From Glebionis coronaria (Eukaryota; Streptophyta; Magnoliopsida; Asterales; Asteraceae): DNA of 64,000 bases. Where the stretch lies: contig CM046879.1 of NCBI GenBank assembly GCA_025667525.1, forward strand, positions 384,609,039-384,673,038. Reading direction: 5' to 3'. Of this stretch, positions 1-11,838 are shown piece by piece (position 1 is the stretch's first letter; the number at the start of each line of letters is the position of its first letter). The notes below the pieces were generated by a model that did not search any database, had not been told where the DNA came from, and saw nothing but the letters and a program-made list of their open reading frames with translations. The translations under genes were made by a program, and so were the position numbers.

Positions 1-384
1 GTGCTTCGCGCCACCTCGTTTCCTCCGCTTGCTTGTGCGTATTTGATTTTGAGAGTGAATCGAGGGTTTTGCCGCCCAAAGTATTACTAAGTATCATATA
101 TATTTTCTTGGTTTCATTTGATTAAACCCTCTTGAACGATTTGGTGTTCCACCATCGTTCTAAAGTCATCGAAGGCGTTCACTTCACGTGATCGTTTTCA
201 TTCCTTGAGGCTTCTTTAATCGAGAGATTTGATTAAGGAGGAGATTTGTAGATTTTGGTCTACTTAATACATTCCAAAAAATCCAAAAAAAAGTTAAAAA
301 CAATCAAAAACCACAAAAAAATTGAAAAAGTAAAAATACCAAAAAGAATCTTCTTTGCTCGCCTTCTCGTTGTACGTGACGTTT
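1..384 (+). other. Leader of element A upstream of gag
   Basis: Non-coding sequence before the gag ATG. It ends in an A-rich stretch (about 275-345) with repeated AAAATCCAAAA/AATCAAAAACC strings, resembling the A-rich leader of element B near 40460-40500. No primer site is visible, so the 5' LTR and PBS lie left of the window. Confidence 0.6.
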
Positions 385-1017
385 ATGCAAACTCGCTCTA
401 AAGCTAGACGTGCTCGTAAACGAAGAAACAAATCACTCACTCCTACTAGTGAGGACTCTCCTATTGACGAACCCATTGTAGTGAAAGAAGCACCCATGGC
501 TAATCGAACTATGATGGAGTTGCTTCAAGCACCCACCGAGGGTTATGGAGAAGCGATTGTGATTCCCGCTATCCTTGCGGAGAATTTTGAGGTTAAGACG
601 GGTTTGTTGTCCATGATTCAAAACAACAAGTTTCGAGGGGACGAAAAGGACAACCCGCATGACCACATTCGCCAATTTAATCGTCTCACCGCCACGTGCA
701 AGTTTAAGGACGTCTCAAACGACTCGATTAAGATGATGCTTTTTCCGTATTCCTTAGCAGGGCCCGCAAAAATTTGGTTAGAGAAAGAGCCACCCAATTC
801 TATATTGACGTGGAAGGATCTCGTTTCAAAATTCGTGAACCAATTTTTTCCGCCCTCTAAGACTACGCACTTGAAAAACGAGATTTCAAAGTTTTTGCAA
901 GAGTTTAATGAGAGTTTTTCAACGGCATGGAATAGGTTTAAGGAAATGTTGCACGAATGTCCTCATCATGGTTTTTCCGACTTGCATCAAATAGACACAT
1001 TTTACAATGGCTCATGA
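385..1017 (+). CDS. gag: Athila Gag, N-terminal and capsid part, separated from the rest by a frameshift
   Basis: Structural Gag region, 210 codons from the first ATG at 385. It opens with a basic segment ([14 protein letters not shown]) and carries the retrotransposon Gag fold sequence with W-L-E-K-E near residue 130 and F-x-x-x-F-P near residue 155, followed by the [12 protein letters not shown] helix. The frame ends at a stop at 1015-1017, just after a conserved FYNG sequence. The Gag frame resumes in the +1 frame at 1007 with YLNAAAGG, which normally follows closely. The break is therefore a small net deletion near 1005-1015, or less likely a programmed shift. ATG 385 is chosen because nothing upstream in frame begins with ATG. 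Confidence 0.8.
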   Translation: MQTRSKARRARKRRNKSLTPTSEDSPIDEPIVVKEAPMANRTMMELLQAPTEGYGEAIVIPAILAENFEVKTGLLSMIQNNKFRGDEKDNPHDHIRQFNRLTATCKFKDVSNDSIKMMLFPYSLAGPAKIWLEKEPPNSILTWKDLVSKFVNQFFPPSKTTHLKNEISKFLQEFNESFSTAWNRFKEMLHECPHHGFSDLHQIDTFYNGS

Positions 1018-4000
1018 GCGTGATTATCTTAATGCCGCCGCGGGCGGTAATTTCTTGTGTAAGACGGTCGAGGAAGCATTGGTAATTATTGAGAATAGGT
1101 CTAAGGTGTATAGTCCTCGTAGCACGTCGAGTGTTCGTAAGGCTTCGTCTTCATCTTCACCTAGTTTGTCACACACCGTTGATGCTTGCCAAGTCGAGGC
1201 TAATTTGGAGAACAAAATTTTTGATATAGTGAAAGGCTTGTTAGTTGAGTTTAAAGTTGGTGAACAACCCGCTCCCGCTACGATTAAAGCGATTGAGGTT
1301 TCATGTATGTATTGTGGTGGAGCTCACGATTATTCCGAGTGCATTACCAACGGTGGTAACACTTCGAGTGCCTTCGCGGCCGCGGGAACTTATAACCAAA
1401 ACGGTCAAGTTCCTCGCACTAATCAATTGACTCCACCGGGTTTTTCACCAAATCAAAATGCTAACAATTATCGAAACAATCAAGTTGGTTACCAAAGCAA
1501 TCAAAGGAACAATTATAAGGGTAATAACAACTATGGGAATCAAGGGAGTAGTAGTAATGGCCAATTGCAAAATCAAAATCAAAACCGTAATTTTCAAAAT
1601 GCAAGTCAAGGTCTTCAAAATAACAAAGAACTTCCATTGGACTTTTTGAATTACACTACTTCAAATGATATGATTATGGAAAACATTCAAGAGCAAATGG
1701 CTAATCAAGCTAAGGAGACGGCTAAGAACGCAAAGGAGTTAGCTAATTTCATTAAGGAAAATCTAGCCATGAGGAATGAATTGAAAAATGATTTTGCTAA
1801 CCAAATTCGAGGTCAAAACAACAAGATAGAGCAAAGTCATGCTAGGCTTGAACAAAGAATTGACCAAAAAGCCGCTAGCCAAGATTTGAAGTTTAGTAGT
1901 CAAGATGCTAAGCTTAATGCAATTTTAGAAGCCATAATGGGAAACAAAGCCTCTACTTCGGGTAGTTTGCCTAGTAACACCGTTTCAAACCCGAAGGGAG
2001 AGATGAAAGTGATTACCACACGTAGTGGTAAGGCACTTAAAGAACCGACTCCTCAACCAATTACTCCAACGGTGGAGGAAATTGAGGAAGAACCCGAGGT
2101 GGTGGTCGAAAAGGAGCATATTTCAAGCCCACAAAGTACCGCTCATGCCACGCCTACGGTTGACCCATCACCCATATTGGAACCCGAGATTCCAAAGGCT
2201 ATGCCTATGCCCCAACCCACACCACCCTTGCCTTACCCATCGAGACTTAGGAAGGAGAAACGACAAGAGCGCGACAACTATCAATTTGAGCTTTTTATGA
2301 AAATGTTTCGTGATTTGCACTTTAATGTGAGTTTCGCCGATGCCTTGGTCATGATGCCTCGATTTGCCGCTAACTTTAAGAGTATGTTGAACAACAAGGA
2401 AAAATTACACCAAATGTCTAGTTGTTCATCGGTTTATCTTAATCGCATACCTCAAAAAGTTGGTGATCCCGGTAAATTTTTGATCCCTTGTGCCATTCAA
2501 GATATGGAAGAATGCTATGCCTTGGCCGATCTTGGTGCTAGCATTAACTTGATGCCACTTGCAATCTACAAGTCGCTCAATCTTCCTAATCTTACTCCTT
2601 CACGAATGTCTATTGAGTTGGCCGACCATTCCACGATTCTTGCATGTGGTTTGGCGGAAGACGTTTTTGTGAAAGTGGGGAAGTTCTACTATCCCGTAGA
2701 CATTATTGTTGTTGACATCCCCACGGATCCTCAAGTTCCTCTTATTTTAGGTCGTTCGTTTTTAGATACGTCTATGGCTTTAATTGATGTGCATGCTAGA
2801 AAGATCACCTTACGTTTCAACGACGAGGAACTTGTTATAAACGCAACTCAAAATTCTCAACTTTCTCATGTTTATTCCGTTGCTACCATAAACCTCGTTG
2901 ACATGATCGACGTGGTTTGCGAGGAATTTTCACAAGAAGTTTTAGGGTTTGGTGATGAAGAAACTAGTGGCAATCCCACTATGTTAGATCCAATTCTTGA
3001 TAATTCGACACCAACCTTCACTCCTTTCGAAGGTGGTGGTTTTACGTTGGAAGAATTCGATGTTCCACGTACTTGTGACGAAGACCTCGACAACTATGAG
3101 GACTTCTCGATTATCAAGGATTTTCTCAACGATTTCCCATTTCCTCCACCCGAGGAGGTTATGAGTATCGAGCCCAAATCTTCACTTGAGGAACCACCTA
3201 TCCTCGAGTTGAAAGATTTACCTCCTCACCTCGAGTATGTCTATTTGGAGGAGGACGACAAGTTGCCGGTTATTATTGCGAAGGAACTTTCGAATGATGA
3301 AAAAACCGCACTTGTCGATGTTCTTAAGGATCACAAAGGGGCGATTGCGTGGAAGTTATCCGACATTAAGGGAATCGATCCCAAATTTTGTACACACAAA
3401 ATATTAATGGAGGAAGATTTCAAGCCAACAATCCAAAGTCAAAGGAGGGTGAACCCCAAAATTCACGACGTCATCAAAAAGGAGGTCCTTAAACTCCTTG
3501 ACGCGGGAATGATTTACCCTATTTCCGATAGCCCTTGGGTGAGTCCTATTCATTGTGTCCCTAAAAAGGGAGGGATGACCGTTGTGCCAAACGATGCCAA
3601 CGAGTTGATTCCCACAAGACTCGTGACCGGATGGAGAGTGTGCATTGACTATCGAAAGTTGAATGAAGCCACTCGAAAAGACCATTTTCCCTTGCCCTTC
3701 ATGGACCAAATGTTGGAGCGTCTTGCGGGAAACGATTTCTATTGCTTTCTAGATGGTTTTTCCGGTTACTTCCAAATTCCCATCGATCCTCGTGATCAAG
3801 AAAAAACTACGTTTACGTGTCCATGTGGAACGTTTGCCTATCGTAGAATGCCATTCGGACTTTGCAATGCACCGGGAACTTTTCAACGATGCATGATGGC
3901 TATTTTTCATGATATGATCGAGAAGACGATGGAAGTCTTCATGGATGACTTTTCCGTGTTTGGTGATTCCTTTACTTCGTGTTTGTCGAACCTTGAGAGA

Positions 4001-6118
4001 AAGTTAAAACGTTGTGAGGAAACCAACCTTGTGCTCAATTGGGAAAAGTGTCATTTTATGGTTAGAAGTGGAATCGTCTTAGGGCACAAGGTCTCGAAAG
4101 CGGGGATTGAGGTAGATCAAGCTAAGGTAGACGTCATTGCCAAATTACCTCATCCCAAAACCGTCAAGGGAGTTAGGAGTTTCCTAGGCCACGCGGGCTT
4201 TTATCGACGATTCATCAAGGATTTCTCGAAGATTTCTCGACCCATTACACATCTTCTTGAAAAAGAAGCACGTTTTGTCTTTGACGAAGATTGTGTACGA
4301 GCCTTTGAGATCCTTAAGAGGAAACTTACCGAAGCTCCCATTCTTGTTGCTCCATATTGGAACCTCCCCTTTGAACTAATGTGTGATGCAAGTGATTACG
4401 CTATAGGGGCCGTTTTGGGGCAACGTCATGATAAGCACTTCTTGCCTATTCACTATGCTAGCAAGACGATGACCGAGGCTCAACTTAAATACACTACAAC
4501 GGAAAAGGAGTTCCTTGCCGTGGTGTATGCATTTGAGAAATTCCGACCTTACCTCGTCTTGACAAAATGCATAGTGTATACGGACCATTCGGCTATCAAG
4601 TATCTCATGGCTAAACAAGATGCAAAGCCGAGATTACTTCGTTGGATTCTCCTCCTTCAAGAATTTGATCACAAAATCGTTGACAAAAAAGGAGCCGAGA
4701 ATCTAGCGGCCGATCATCTCTCTCGTTTGGAAGATCCTCACCAAAGCGTTTACGAGCCTAAGGAAATCACCGAAACATTTCCGCTCGAGACACTTGGTGT
4801 AGTGAATTCTAAGCTCGATTCTTCTACCCCATGGTTTGCGGATTTTGCAAATTACCATGCGGGTAACTTCATCATTAAGGGTATGACAACTCAAGAAAAA
4901 CGAAAATTCTTTCGTGATGTCAAGTTCTATTTTTGGAACGACCCTTACTTGTTTCGAACGTGTGCGGATCAAATCATCCGCCGTTGTGTATTTGGCACCG
5001 AAGCTTCTAACATCCTTAGAGCTTGCCATGAGGGACCCACGGGTGGTCACCACGGTGCTAATCTCACGGCTAAAAAGGTGTTTGATGCCGGCTTCTTTTG
5101 GCCTACTATTTACCGAGATGCACAAAATCTTGTGAAGTCTTGTGATTCATGCCAACGACAAGGAAAAGCCTCACAAAAAGATGAAATGCCACAAAATATC
5201 ATTCAAGTATGTGAGATCTTTGACGTTTGGGGCATAGACTTTATGGGGCCGTTCCCATCATCTCGTGGTAATAAGTATATTCTTGTTGCGGTTGACTACC
5301 TTTCTAAGTGGGTGGAGGCGAAGGCCTTGCCCACTAATGACGCTCGTGTGGTAGTTAAGTTCTTGAAAAGTTTGTTTGCTAGGTTTGGAACCCCTCGTGC
5401 GATCATAAGCGATCGTGGAACCCATTTTTGTAATGACCAATTCGAAAGAGTCTTAAGGAAATATGGGGTTACACATCGTCTTTCTACGGCTTATCACCCA
5501 CAAACGAGTGGGCAAGTCGAGGTTTCAAACCGAGCATTGAAGAGGATCTTGGAGATATCCGTGGGGGAAAACCGACAATCTTGGTCGGATAAGTTAGACG
5601 ATGCTTTATGGGCCTTTAGGACCGCTCATAAGACGCCCATTGGGTGCACTCCCTATAAGCTTGTGTATGGAAAGAATTGTCATTTGCCTATCGAGTTAGA
5701 ACACAAGGCTTATTGGGCCCTAAAGCATTGTAATGATGATATGGAGACCGCGGGAAAACACCGGAAAATGCAATTAAATGAATTGGATGAATTGAGAGAC
5801 ATTGCTTATGAAAATTCATTGATTTACAAAGAGAAAACTAAAAAGTTGCATGATTCAAAAATTAAAAACCGGGTTTTTAACATTGGGGATCAAGTTTTAC
5901 TTTTTAATTCAAGATTGAAAATATTTTCCGGTAAATTGAAATCCCGTTGGTCCGGTCCATTCACCGTGACTCAAGTATTTCCTTATGGGACCATCGAGCT
6001 AGCTCAAGATGATGGTCCTAACTTTAAGGTGAATGGACATAGGTTGAAGCACTACTTCGGTGGGGAAGTTCCATCCTTGAACTACCTCGACCAAGTCACC
6101 TTCCCCAATGATAATTAG
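1007..6118 (+). CDS. gag-pol: Athila Gag-Pol polyprotein (zinc knuckle, PR, RT, RNase H, integrase)
   Basis: 1703 codons without an internal stop. In order: a Cys/His knuckle-like CMYCGG-AH near residue 99; Asn/Gln-rich linker 140-210; predicted coiled coil 220-310; ITTRSG near 338; protease DLGAS near 508; reverse transcriptase with the FMDD active site near 978; RNase H with DAS near 1126; integrase zinc motif (H...H...CxxC) near 1340-1375; catalytic core with Asp in GIDFMGP, SDRG near 1466 and Glu in GQVEVSN near 1502; basic C-terminal domain. All catalytic residues I can check are present. The annotated ATG lies inside the frameshift zone; the native protein presumably continues from the Gag at 385. 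In the family the product is cleaved into particle, polymerase and integrase proteins acting in cytoplasmic particles and then the nucleus. Confidence 0.9.
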   Translation: MAHERDYLNAAAGGNFLCKTVEEALVIIENRSKVYSPRSTSSVRKASSSSSPSLSHTVDACQVEANLENKIFDIVKGLLVEFKVGEQPAPATIKAIEVSCMYCGGAHDYSECITNGGNTSSAFAAAGTYNQNGQVPRTNQLTPPGFSPNQNANNYRNNQVGYQSNQRNNYKGNNNYGNQGSSSNGQLQNQNQNRNFQNASQGLQNNKELPLDFLNYTTSNDMIMENIQEQMANQAKETAKNAKELANFIKENLAMRNELKNDFANQIRGQNNKIEQSHARLEQRIDQKAASQDLKFSSQDAKLNAILEAIMGNKASTSGSLPSNTVSNPKGEMKVITTRSGKALKEPTPQPITPTVEEIEEEPEVVVEKEHISSPQSTAHATPTVDPSPILEPEIPKAMPMPQPTPPLPYPSRLRKEKRQERDNYQFELFMKMFRDLHFNVSFADALVMMPRFAANFKSMLNNKEKLHQMSSCSSVYLNRIPQKVGDPGKFLIPCAIQDMEECYALADLGASINLMPLAIYKSLNLPNLTPSRMSIELADHSTILACGLAEDVFVKVGKFYYPVDIIVVDIPTDPQVPLILGRSFLDTSMALIDVHARKITLRFNDEELVINATQNSQLSHVYSVATINLVDMIDVVCEEFSQEVLGFGDEETSGNPTMLDPILDNSTPTFTPFEGGGFTLEEFDVPRTCDEDLDNYEDFSIIKDFLNDFPFPPPEEVMSIEPKSSLEEPPILELKDLPPHLEYVYLEEDDKLPVIIAKELSNDEKTALVDVLKDHKGAIAWKLSDIKGIDPKFCTHKILMEEDFKPTIQSQRRVNPKIHDVIKKEVLKLLDAGMIYPISDSPWVSPIHCVPKKGGMTVVPNDANELIPTRLVTGWRVCIDYRKLNEATRKDHFPLPFMDQMLERLAGNDFYCFLDGFSGYFQIPIDPRDQEKTTFTCPCGTFAYRRMPFGLCNAPGTFQRCMMAIFHDMIEKTMEVFMDDFSVFGDSFTSCLSNLERKLKRCEETNLVLNWEKCHFMVRSGIVLGHKVSKAGIEVDQAKVDVIAKLPHPKTVKGVRSFLGHAGFYRRFIKDFSKISRPITHLLEKEARFVFDEDCVRAFEILKRKLTEAPILVAPYWNLPFELMCDASDYAIGAVLGQRHDKHFLPIHYASKTMTEAQLKYTTTEKEFLAVVYAFEKFRPYLVLTKCIVYTDHSAIKYLMAKQDAKPRLLRWILLLQEFDHKIVDKKGAENLAADHLSRLEDPHQSVYEPKEITETFPLETLGVVNSKLDSSTPWFADFANYHAGNFIIKGMTTQEKRKFFRDVKFYFWNDPYLFRTCADQIIRRCVFGTEASNILRACHEGPTGGHHGANLTAKKVFDAGFFWPTIYRDAQNLVKSCDSCQRQGKASQKDEMPQNIIQVCEIFDVWGIDFMGPFPSSRGNKYILVAVDYLSKWVEAKALPTNDARVVVKFLKSLFARFGTPRAIISDRGTHFCNDQFERVLRKYGVTHRLSTAYHPQTSGQVEVSNRALKRILEISVGENRQSWSDKLDDALWAFRTAHKTPIGCTPYKLVYGKNCHLPIELEHKAYWALKHCNDDMETAGKHRKMQLNELDELRDIAYENSLIYKEKTKKLHDSKIKNRVFNIGDQVLLFNSRLKIFSGKLKSRWSGPFTVTQVFPYGTIELAQDDGPNFKVNGHRLKHYFGGEVPSLNYLDQVTFPNDN

Positions 6119-6130
6119 TATTGAGGGGAT

Positions 6131-6174
6131 CGAGTCGAGCTCATGACTCGGTAATCAAAAACGAGGTGCCTCGT
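6131..6174 (+). promoter_or_regulatory. Paired stem-loops directly after the pol stop (element A)
   Basis: Stem 1 CGAGTC/GACTCG (6131-6136 with 6145-6150) and stem 2 ACGAGG/CCTCGT (6161-6166 with 6169-6174) lie 13 bases after the stop codon. Elements B (54081-54137) and D (61907-61961, minus) carry the same two-stem layout with different stem-2 bases. A cis-acting RNA role is inference. Confidence 0.55.
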
Positions 6175-6494
6175 GGGGGAGTCCCATGCTTATCCTATGT
6201 ACATATTATCGCTTTCTTAGTCTAATGTAGCTTACGTGTGGGGATTCGTGCCCTTCCAACCTTTGTTCCGTGGTTGTTTGTGATATGTGGTTTTTAGATC
6301 ATGATCTTCACGATTGGAGCCTCTCGTGTTCGTTTTATGGGAGCACTCGATCGTTTGCTTTGGAGACATTTCTCAATATCCATGATATATCCTTCTGATG
6401 TTCTAACCTTAGGTTTTTAGCACACTTCATAAACGTCTTTAAATTTAATGGTTACACCCTTTCCATGCTAGATTAGGCATTCGACTACGTCTCT

Positions 6495-6565
6495 AGTATG
6501 GGGGTGTTTGCACCCCTAGACTCGAAACATTGAGGACAATGTTTAACTTTAGTATGGGGGGGGTG
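6495..6565 (+). promoter_or_regulatory. Internal hairpin plus polypurine-like module (element A)
   Basis: AGTATGGGGGT at 6495 overlaps a GGGGTG-tttg-CACCCC hairpin (6501-6516). An 8-bp stem AAACATTG-agga-CAATGTTT follows (6525-6544). Six bases later comes AGTATGG followed by a G run (6551-6564), nearly the sequence of the terminal polypurine tract at 7939. It could prime internal plus-strand synthesis, like central PPTs of other retroelements; this is inference. Confidence 0.55.
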
Positions 6566-7911
6566 AATAGATACTTGCCTTGCCAAACCTTCACGCTTTC
6601 CAAAGTTTATCTTTTTGTTATCGTTTTTGTTGCAAAATAAGGCTAAAAATGGCCAAATTTTAAATTTTTCTCATGTTTTATAAGTGTTTGAAGACACGAA
6701 TGTAGGTTTTCCGATGGCGAGAATAAGAGTAATTTTTGACTCGACCGTGCGTGTTGAGCACTTAGCTTTGATTCCTTAACTTATATTAGGCTAAGTCTCT
6801 TAAATGAGGACGAGAAATGATAGAGTTAATTATAAGTTACTATGCTAAACGTAGAGTACTCGTATTCTTTCAAAAACTCATGTGTTCTCGTTGTTTGCTT
6901 ATTCTCCCTTCGCATGTAAATATTTTTTGCTTAATAAATATTGACTTATCGGTTTAGTTAGGATTGTTGGGTTTCTAGTCTTTTCTAGTAGCTTCCGTGT
7001 AATTAAATTGGGAAGACATTAAGATATCGCCAGCGTCACGGTTTTGAAGTATTGGCAACCCTAATAATCGAAAGTTTCACCCAATAATAAGATTTCAAGT
7101 GCTCACCTAAATCAAGCAAACAATTTGAAGCCCCACAAGGCCTAAAATCTATGCAAAATTGAAAGTGAATCAAGCCTTAATCTTCGAAGCTTTAAAGATC
7201 CAAAATTCGCTTTAGCGTGAGGATATACGTCTTTGGCTAATAAAACCACCGATGAGGCGGATAATAAAAGGCAAGGCAAGACCGAAGTCATAATAAAAGC
7301 TTCATGGCGAAGTTGAATAAAAGATGGAGGTAAACCAAAGATAATAAGGCCCTTCCGTTAGGGGGCGTATAAAAGTCTTGGTAATAAGTCTCATGTTCAA
7401 AACCGTTATAAAACCGTGTTTATCGATTCTTCTTGTCAACTTAATTTTTTAACATCGTCGTCTATTAGGAGGGGTTATTGATTTGATGGTCTTAGTTGCA
7501 CCGTTAGGACTCTATTTTTAGACCTAAATCTCTATTATCGCATAAGTCAAACAATGTATCCTCGTGAAACATTCAAGACATCATAAAATATAAGAGATAC
7601 AACTTAGGAATAATGGGAGAATAAGTACGTGATTAGGGCATATGAGTAGTGTTAGCATTACTAACTTATAATGACAATGATCTCGTTGCACGCTTGGCAT
7701 GGAATTGAAGTGAAAATCGAGGACGACGAAATTATTTCTAACGAAGCATTCACGTGTTCTTATTCTATGAACCTAAACGTCCCATTTTGCGATGAAAATC
7801 ATACATTATGTCTAAAACGCAAGTAGTAGTAATAGTAGTAGTGTAGCTAGTTTATCGTTTTAATAAAGTGAATAAAATGAATTTTGGAGATGCTACGATA
7901 CTTTATTCTAG

Positions 7912-7950
7912 CATTGCGTGAGGGCACGACAATGGTTTAGTATGGGGGAG
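7912..7950 (+). promoter_or_regulatory. Terminal hairpin and polypurine tract of element A
   Basis: A hairpin with arms CATTGCGTG and CACG-a-CAATG and loop AGGG (7912-7934) lies four bases before the polypurine tract AGTATGGGGGAG (7939-7950), which abuts the 3' LTR. The tract is the expected primer for plus-strand DNA synthesis. Confidence 0.75.
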
Positions 7951-9174
7951 TGATGAGACGGCTTTTATACATGGTCTCATCGTTCTTTTTGGACTTAAAA
8001 TGCATTAAATATCATCAAAATACCTAAATATATGCTTGTGTTTGTTGCTTGTGTATTTTAGGTACGGATATTGAGAAAATGACAAAAGATCACAAGAATC
8101 ACGCAAAAACGAACACGGGAAACGAAGCCGCACGATGAACCAAGCCCTAGTGAGGAATTTTCCAAAGAAAACCCTAGAAGATTTGAAGAATATTGAAGAT
8201 TGGTCCTCCAAGTTTGAAGAATTGACACTTTATACCCTTGTATCTTCATAATTACAAGTTTGGTCCCTAAAGTTTGTCAAAATTACAAAAAGGACCCTTA
8301 ACTTTGAAGAATTGGCAAATTTAGTCCCTCATCAAATCTAAATTGTCAAAAATGGTCCTCCAAGAAGTCAACCAACAAGTCAAAGCCTTGAAGTTTGAAG
8401 ATATTGCAAATTCAGTCCTTGGAAAATGAAGAAATTGCATAAATGGTCCTTGTTTCAAGTTTACAAAAACATTGTGCCAAAAATGACAAGTGCTGAAAGT
8501 TAAAAACAAAGGAAATGGAAGTTTTGGCTAATTTATACAATGTGGAGAAAGAAAGAACCTTGGGGGGGGGGGCAATTGGGCCAGACATCATAACTTGTCC
8601 CAGCCAACCATCAACTGCCACATCACCCCACTCAACTCCATCCTCCAATCAAAACCTTCCATCCATCCACGTCACTTCCCACCACCACTTTTTATTTAAA
8701 CCGGGTTATTAATTAAGTAATTAAGTGGGAAACACGTTTTTTGAAAACAAATTACCCCAAACCGGATTTAAATCCTACTGTTTAACTATCCTCTTCCCTT
8801 AAACCCTAAAAAAACCCACCCTAATTACTTCTTAAAATCAAAGGGGTTTACCCTGATATTTTCCAGATGGGTAATTTACCCTCCCCTAAGTGAAACCCAC
8901 AACCCAAAACGTCCATCACTTTCACCAATAGACCATCCCATGTGCTCCCTTCCCCACAAGGAAGAAGAAAACAAAGGAAGACAGTAAATCAACGAACCAA
9001 AAATCATTCCTTGGCCTCCAATGTTCGTTTAAGGGTCCTGATCATCCTTCACAGCTGGCGTTTCAACATCATCACATGATACCAATTTTTGACCAAGATT
9101 CCAGTCAAATCTTCAAGGGCAGATTGGGGAATTAGCTTATTAGGGTTTCTTAGTTCTAGAATACTCTTTAGACG

Positions 9175-9186
9175 AGTATAAAAAGA
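9175..9186 (+). promoter_or_regulatory. TATA box of LTR A
   Basis: TATAAAAA at 9177-9184 in AGTATAAAAAGA, about 1.2 kb into the LTR; transcription would start about 30 bases downstream. It is the only good TATA context in this LTR. Confidence 0.5.
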
Positions 9187-9581
9187 ATGCTAGCCTGTTA
9201 GCATCTCTCTTGTTCCAGTTTTGATGTAACTTTATTTTCTTTAAATTAATGAAAGTGTTTTTAACCTACATGAAACTGAGAACCATTTATTTTTCAGCAT
9301 TTTAAGTTTTGAAGTTTGTTTATCTTGAATCCATTTTAAAATTTTCAAAGTTTGTTTTTTTAAAGATTTCACTTATTTTCAAAAATTTTCAGAAACTTGC
9401 TCATGACTTACTGCTATAAGCCACTCAACAAGCTTCTTAAAACAAGCTTATTGAGTCACTTATAGCTTGTCTTTTCTTTCTTGGTTGTTTGTAGTGTGCA
9501 GGAAACAAGAAAGGCTAAGGTCTATTCTCTCATTTTTTTGGCTATTTGTGCTCAAACCAATTCAATCCCACAAGGCTCAGC

Positions 9582-9642
9582 ATACACCCGGGTGTATTGG
9601 AGGTGGCTCATCAGCCACTGTTGGGCTTGGAAGTAAGCCCAA
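9582..9642 (+). other. Three consecutive perfect stem-loops in LTR A
   Basis: A 16-bp palindrome ATACACCCGGGTGTAT (9582-9597); GTGGCT-catc-AGCCAC (9603-9618); TTGGGCTT-ggaagt-AAGCCCAA (9621-9642). Function unknown; they lie downstream of the TATA box in likely R/U5 RNA. Confidence 0.7.
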
Positions 9643-11833
9643 CAAGGTAGCTTTCATTTCCCTTTTATTTCTTTTAAGTTTCTGAAAAAAAGTGAAGTTT
9701 GGTGATATTGCATGAATCTGCTTAGATTGTATGTTTAAGCTGTTGATTTGTGTTCTTATGTGTCTATATGCATGCTAGATACTAAGAGGATTAGTTTGAG
9801 TAGCCTTTGAAGTGATTTGGTTAAGTTAAAAACATCTTTACAGTTTTAAAGGGGTGTTTGGATCTGCTAGTTTAGTAAAGATTTTAAAAGTGATTTGTGT
9901 TTAAAACCAGTTAGAAACAATCATTAGGGTATTTATATGTTATGCATTGTTTGTATGATCAGTCTTGGTGAAGATTACACACAAATGCATGCTCATGTTT
10001 AGCAATATTAGCCAAAAATCAGTTAAGGCTTTGTTTCTTCCTTGTTTTGTGTTAACTGTTTTCATGAGTTTGTTTGTTGCTAGATTATAGGAGCACTTAG
10101 GGATATAGATTGGTTTTAAGTTGTTTGATAATCATTTGAGCAAGTTGTGGCCTTCTAAAAATCGTCCTAGAACCAAGTGCACCAGCAAAGTTTATTCAGA
10201 CCTGCATATATGCTTAATCAGATACTTTTGATGCCTATTGTGTGAATTTTTGTGAAGTGACTTGTTGATTTTTGTGCTTAATCAGACTCCTTATACTCCA
10301 AAGAGTATAAGGGTGCCTTATTGTCCAAAAAAAAGCTACCAAGATAAGCTTTCCTAAGCTTATTGAAAATCAAACCAAAATTTTACACTGTCAGTGGGAA
10401 CTCCTTTCCCACTACTAGTGTCATTTTTACCACTGCTGAGCTAAAGGACAAAAGTCCAGCACATGTCACTATCTGTTTTCTTCCTTTTTTGTCTTTAGTG
10501 CCCAAAAAGTGGAATTAGACCTTGAAACCAGTGCCATTATTTTTCTTATTTAATTTAGGATTTTTCTGATTAATTAAATTTTTATTTACTGTTCATTTAG
10601 TAATTTTTAGGTTATTTAGCTATTTTTAATTAACTTTAAAGTTTCTGTTTTTGTCTTTTAGTGCCAAAAATTAATATTTTTCAGTTTAATCAATTTTCCT
10701 AGTCTTAGAATAATATTTTAAGGTTTTTGGTTAAAAAAGATTTTACTGTTCACCTTTTTATTAATTTTTAGAATTAATTTAAGTTAATTAGGGTTTTAAT
10801 TAAACTAGTTTTGTCATTTAGTGGGAAATTTAATATTTTTCAAGACTTTTCATTTTTCTACTGTTCACTAGAGTAAAATAGGATTTTTTAAAATTGGTAG
10901 ATTATTTTTAGCATTATTTAATTATTTTTTATAATTATTTTAAATTTAAAATAGTTTTTAGTAATTTAAAAATAGAGAAATAGTATTTAAAAATTATAAA
11001 AAATACTTTTTAGTCTTTAGATAATATAAGTAAGTTATTTGTTCAATAAAATCATATTTTGGACATTTTGATTAATTATATTTAATTTTAGGGCTTTAAT
11101 TAGCATTTAAAATTGAATATTTAATTAATAAAAGGTTTTAAAATATTTTTATTGGATTTTATTCCTTATTTATATTATTTTAGACTTGTTTTAGCTTATA
11201 ATTAATTTTTAGGTTGAAAATTTTTATTTTTGTCGTTTTTTACGGTTTTATGTTTACGCCTTTTTCGTCGTAGTTCAATTAGTTTTCGTAACCGTCTTTT
11301 CTTTCCTTTCTCATTTCTTTTCTTCTTGATCATAATCACAAACATCATTAATCAACTCTCAACACAACGCACTTGCCTCCTTGGGAAACGAACTTGCTTG
11401 GTCATTGGTGCTCGCTTTTCCTAAACCGACACTTAACGCTTACCACTAGTTATTGCTCTTTTCCTAAAGAGTAGTAAAAAACTACATCAGGAAGTCAGTA
11501 GCTTGGTCGAATTAATTGTACAAGTGTTGAGTTCAAGGTTAATTTTCGGACAACGTGGGTTAAACTCGTGTTTTGGGTATTTTACGGTAATGAACACTTG
11601 GAGGGTTAACATAGAGATGAGTTGGGAAGGAATTTGAGAGTTCTTTAGACCTTATTATACGTGGTTATATTTTGATGAGTTTTGATTTATGGTATTTATG
11701 AGTAAGACTGAAATCGGGGTGACAGTTTTAAACCCGTTGAGTTATGTGACGGCTCCTAACTTGGTTTCAAGAAAGTTCTTGTTTGATGAGTTGCGAGATT
11801 TAGTTAGGTTGGTTACATAACTTTATGGTTTTG

Positions 11834-11838
11834 ATAAG
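11834..11838 (+). repeat. Target site duplication ATAAG, left
   Basis: ATAAG directly before the 5' LTR of the Tekay element; identical to 24094-24098. Confidence 0.9.

Larger units (their letters stand above)
6119..7911 (+). other. Long non-coding tail of element A
   Basis: No ORF of note in about 1.8 kb, where some Athila copies carry an envelope-like gene. It holds paired stem-loops (6131-6174), an internal hairpin/polypurine module (6495-6565), and blocks shared with element B: GACCGTGCGTG (6743-6753 and 54588-54598) and ATGCTAAACGTAGAGTA (6842-6858 and 54709-54725). Around 7238-7390 short GC-rich stem-loops alternate with AATAAAA spacers. The rest shows nothing I can assign. Confidence 0.7.
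1..11430 (+). mobile_element. Athila-type Ty3/gypsy retrotransposon A (5' LTR outside window)
   Basis: Order seen on +: leader, gag, gag-pol ORF, long non-coding tail, polypurine tract at 7939-7950, then a 3' LTR starting TGATGAGACGG. The domain order PR-RT-RNaseH-IN, the ITTRSG motif near residue 338 and the protease form DLGAS are typical of the Athila lineage. Neither the 5' LTR nor the primer site is in the window. The right end is uncertain because no paired LTR is visible; the AT-rich tail runs to about 11430. No envelope ORF is present. The pol frame has no internal stop, so this copy or close relatives may have been active recently. Confidence 0.85.
7951..11430 (+). repeat. 3' LTR of element A (right end uncertain)
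   Basis: Begins TGATGAGACGG right after the polypurine tract; the first 9 bases pair with GTCTCATCG about 14 bases on. A TATA box sits at 9177, and an AT-rich region, presumably R/U5, follows. The 5' partner LTR is outside the window, so the end near 11430 is an estimate. 9700-11230 is AT-rich with no ORF or recognisable gene. Confidence 0.55.
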
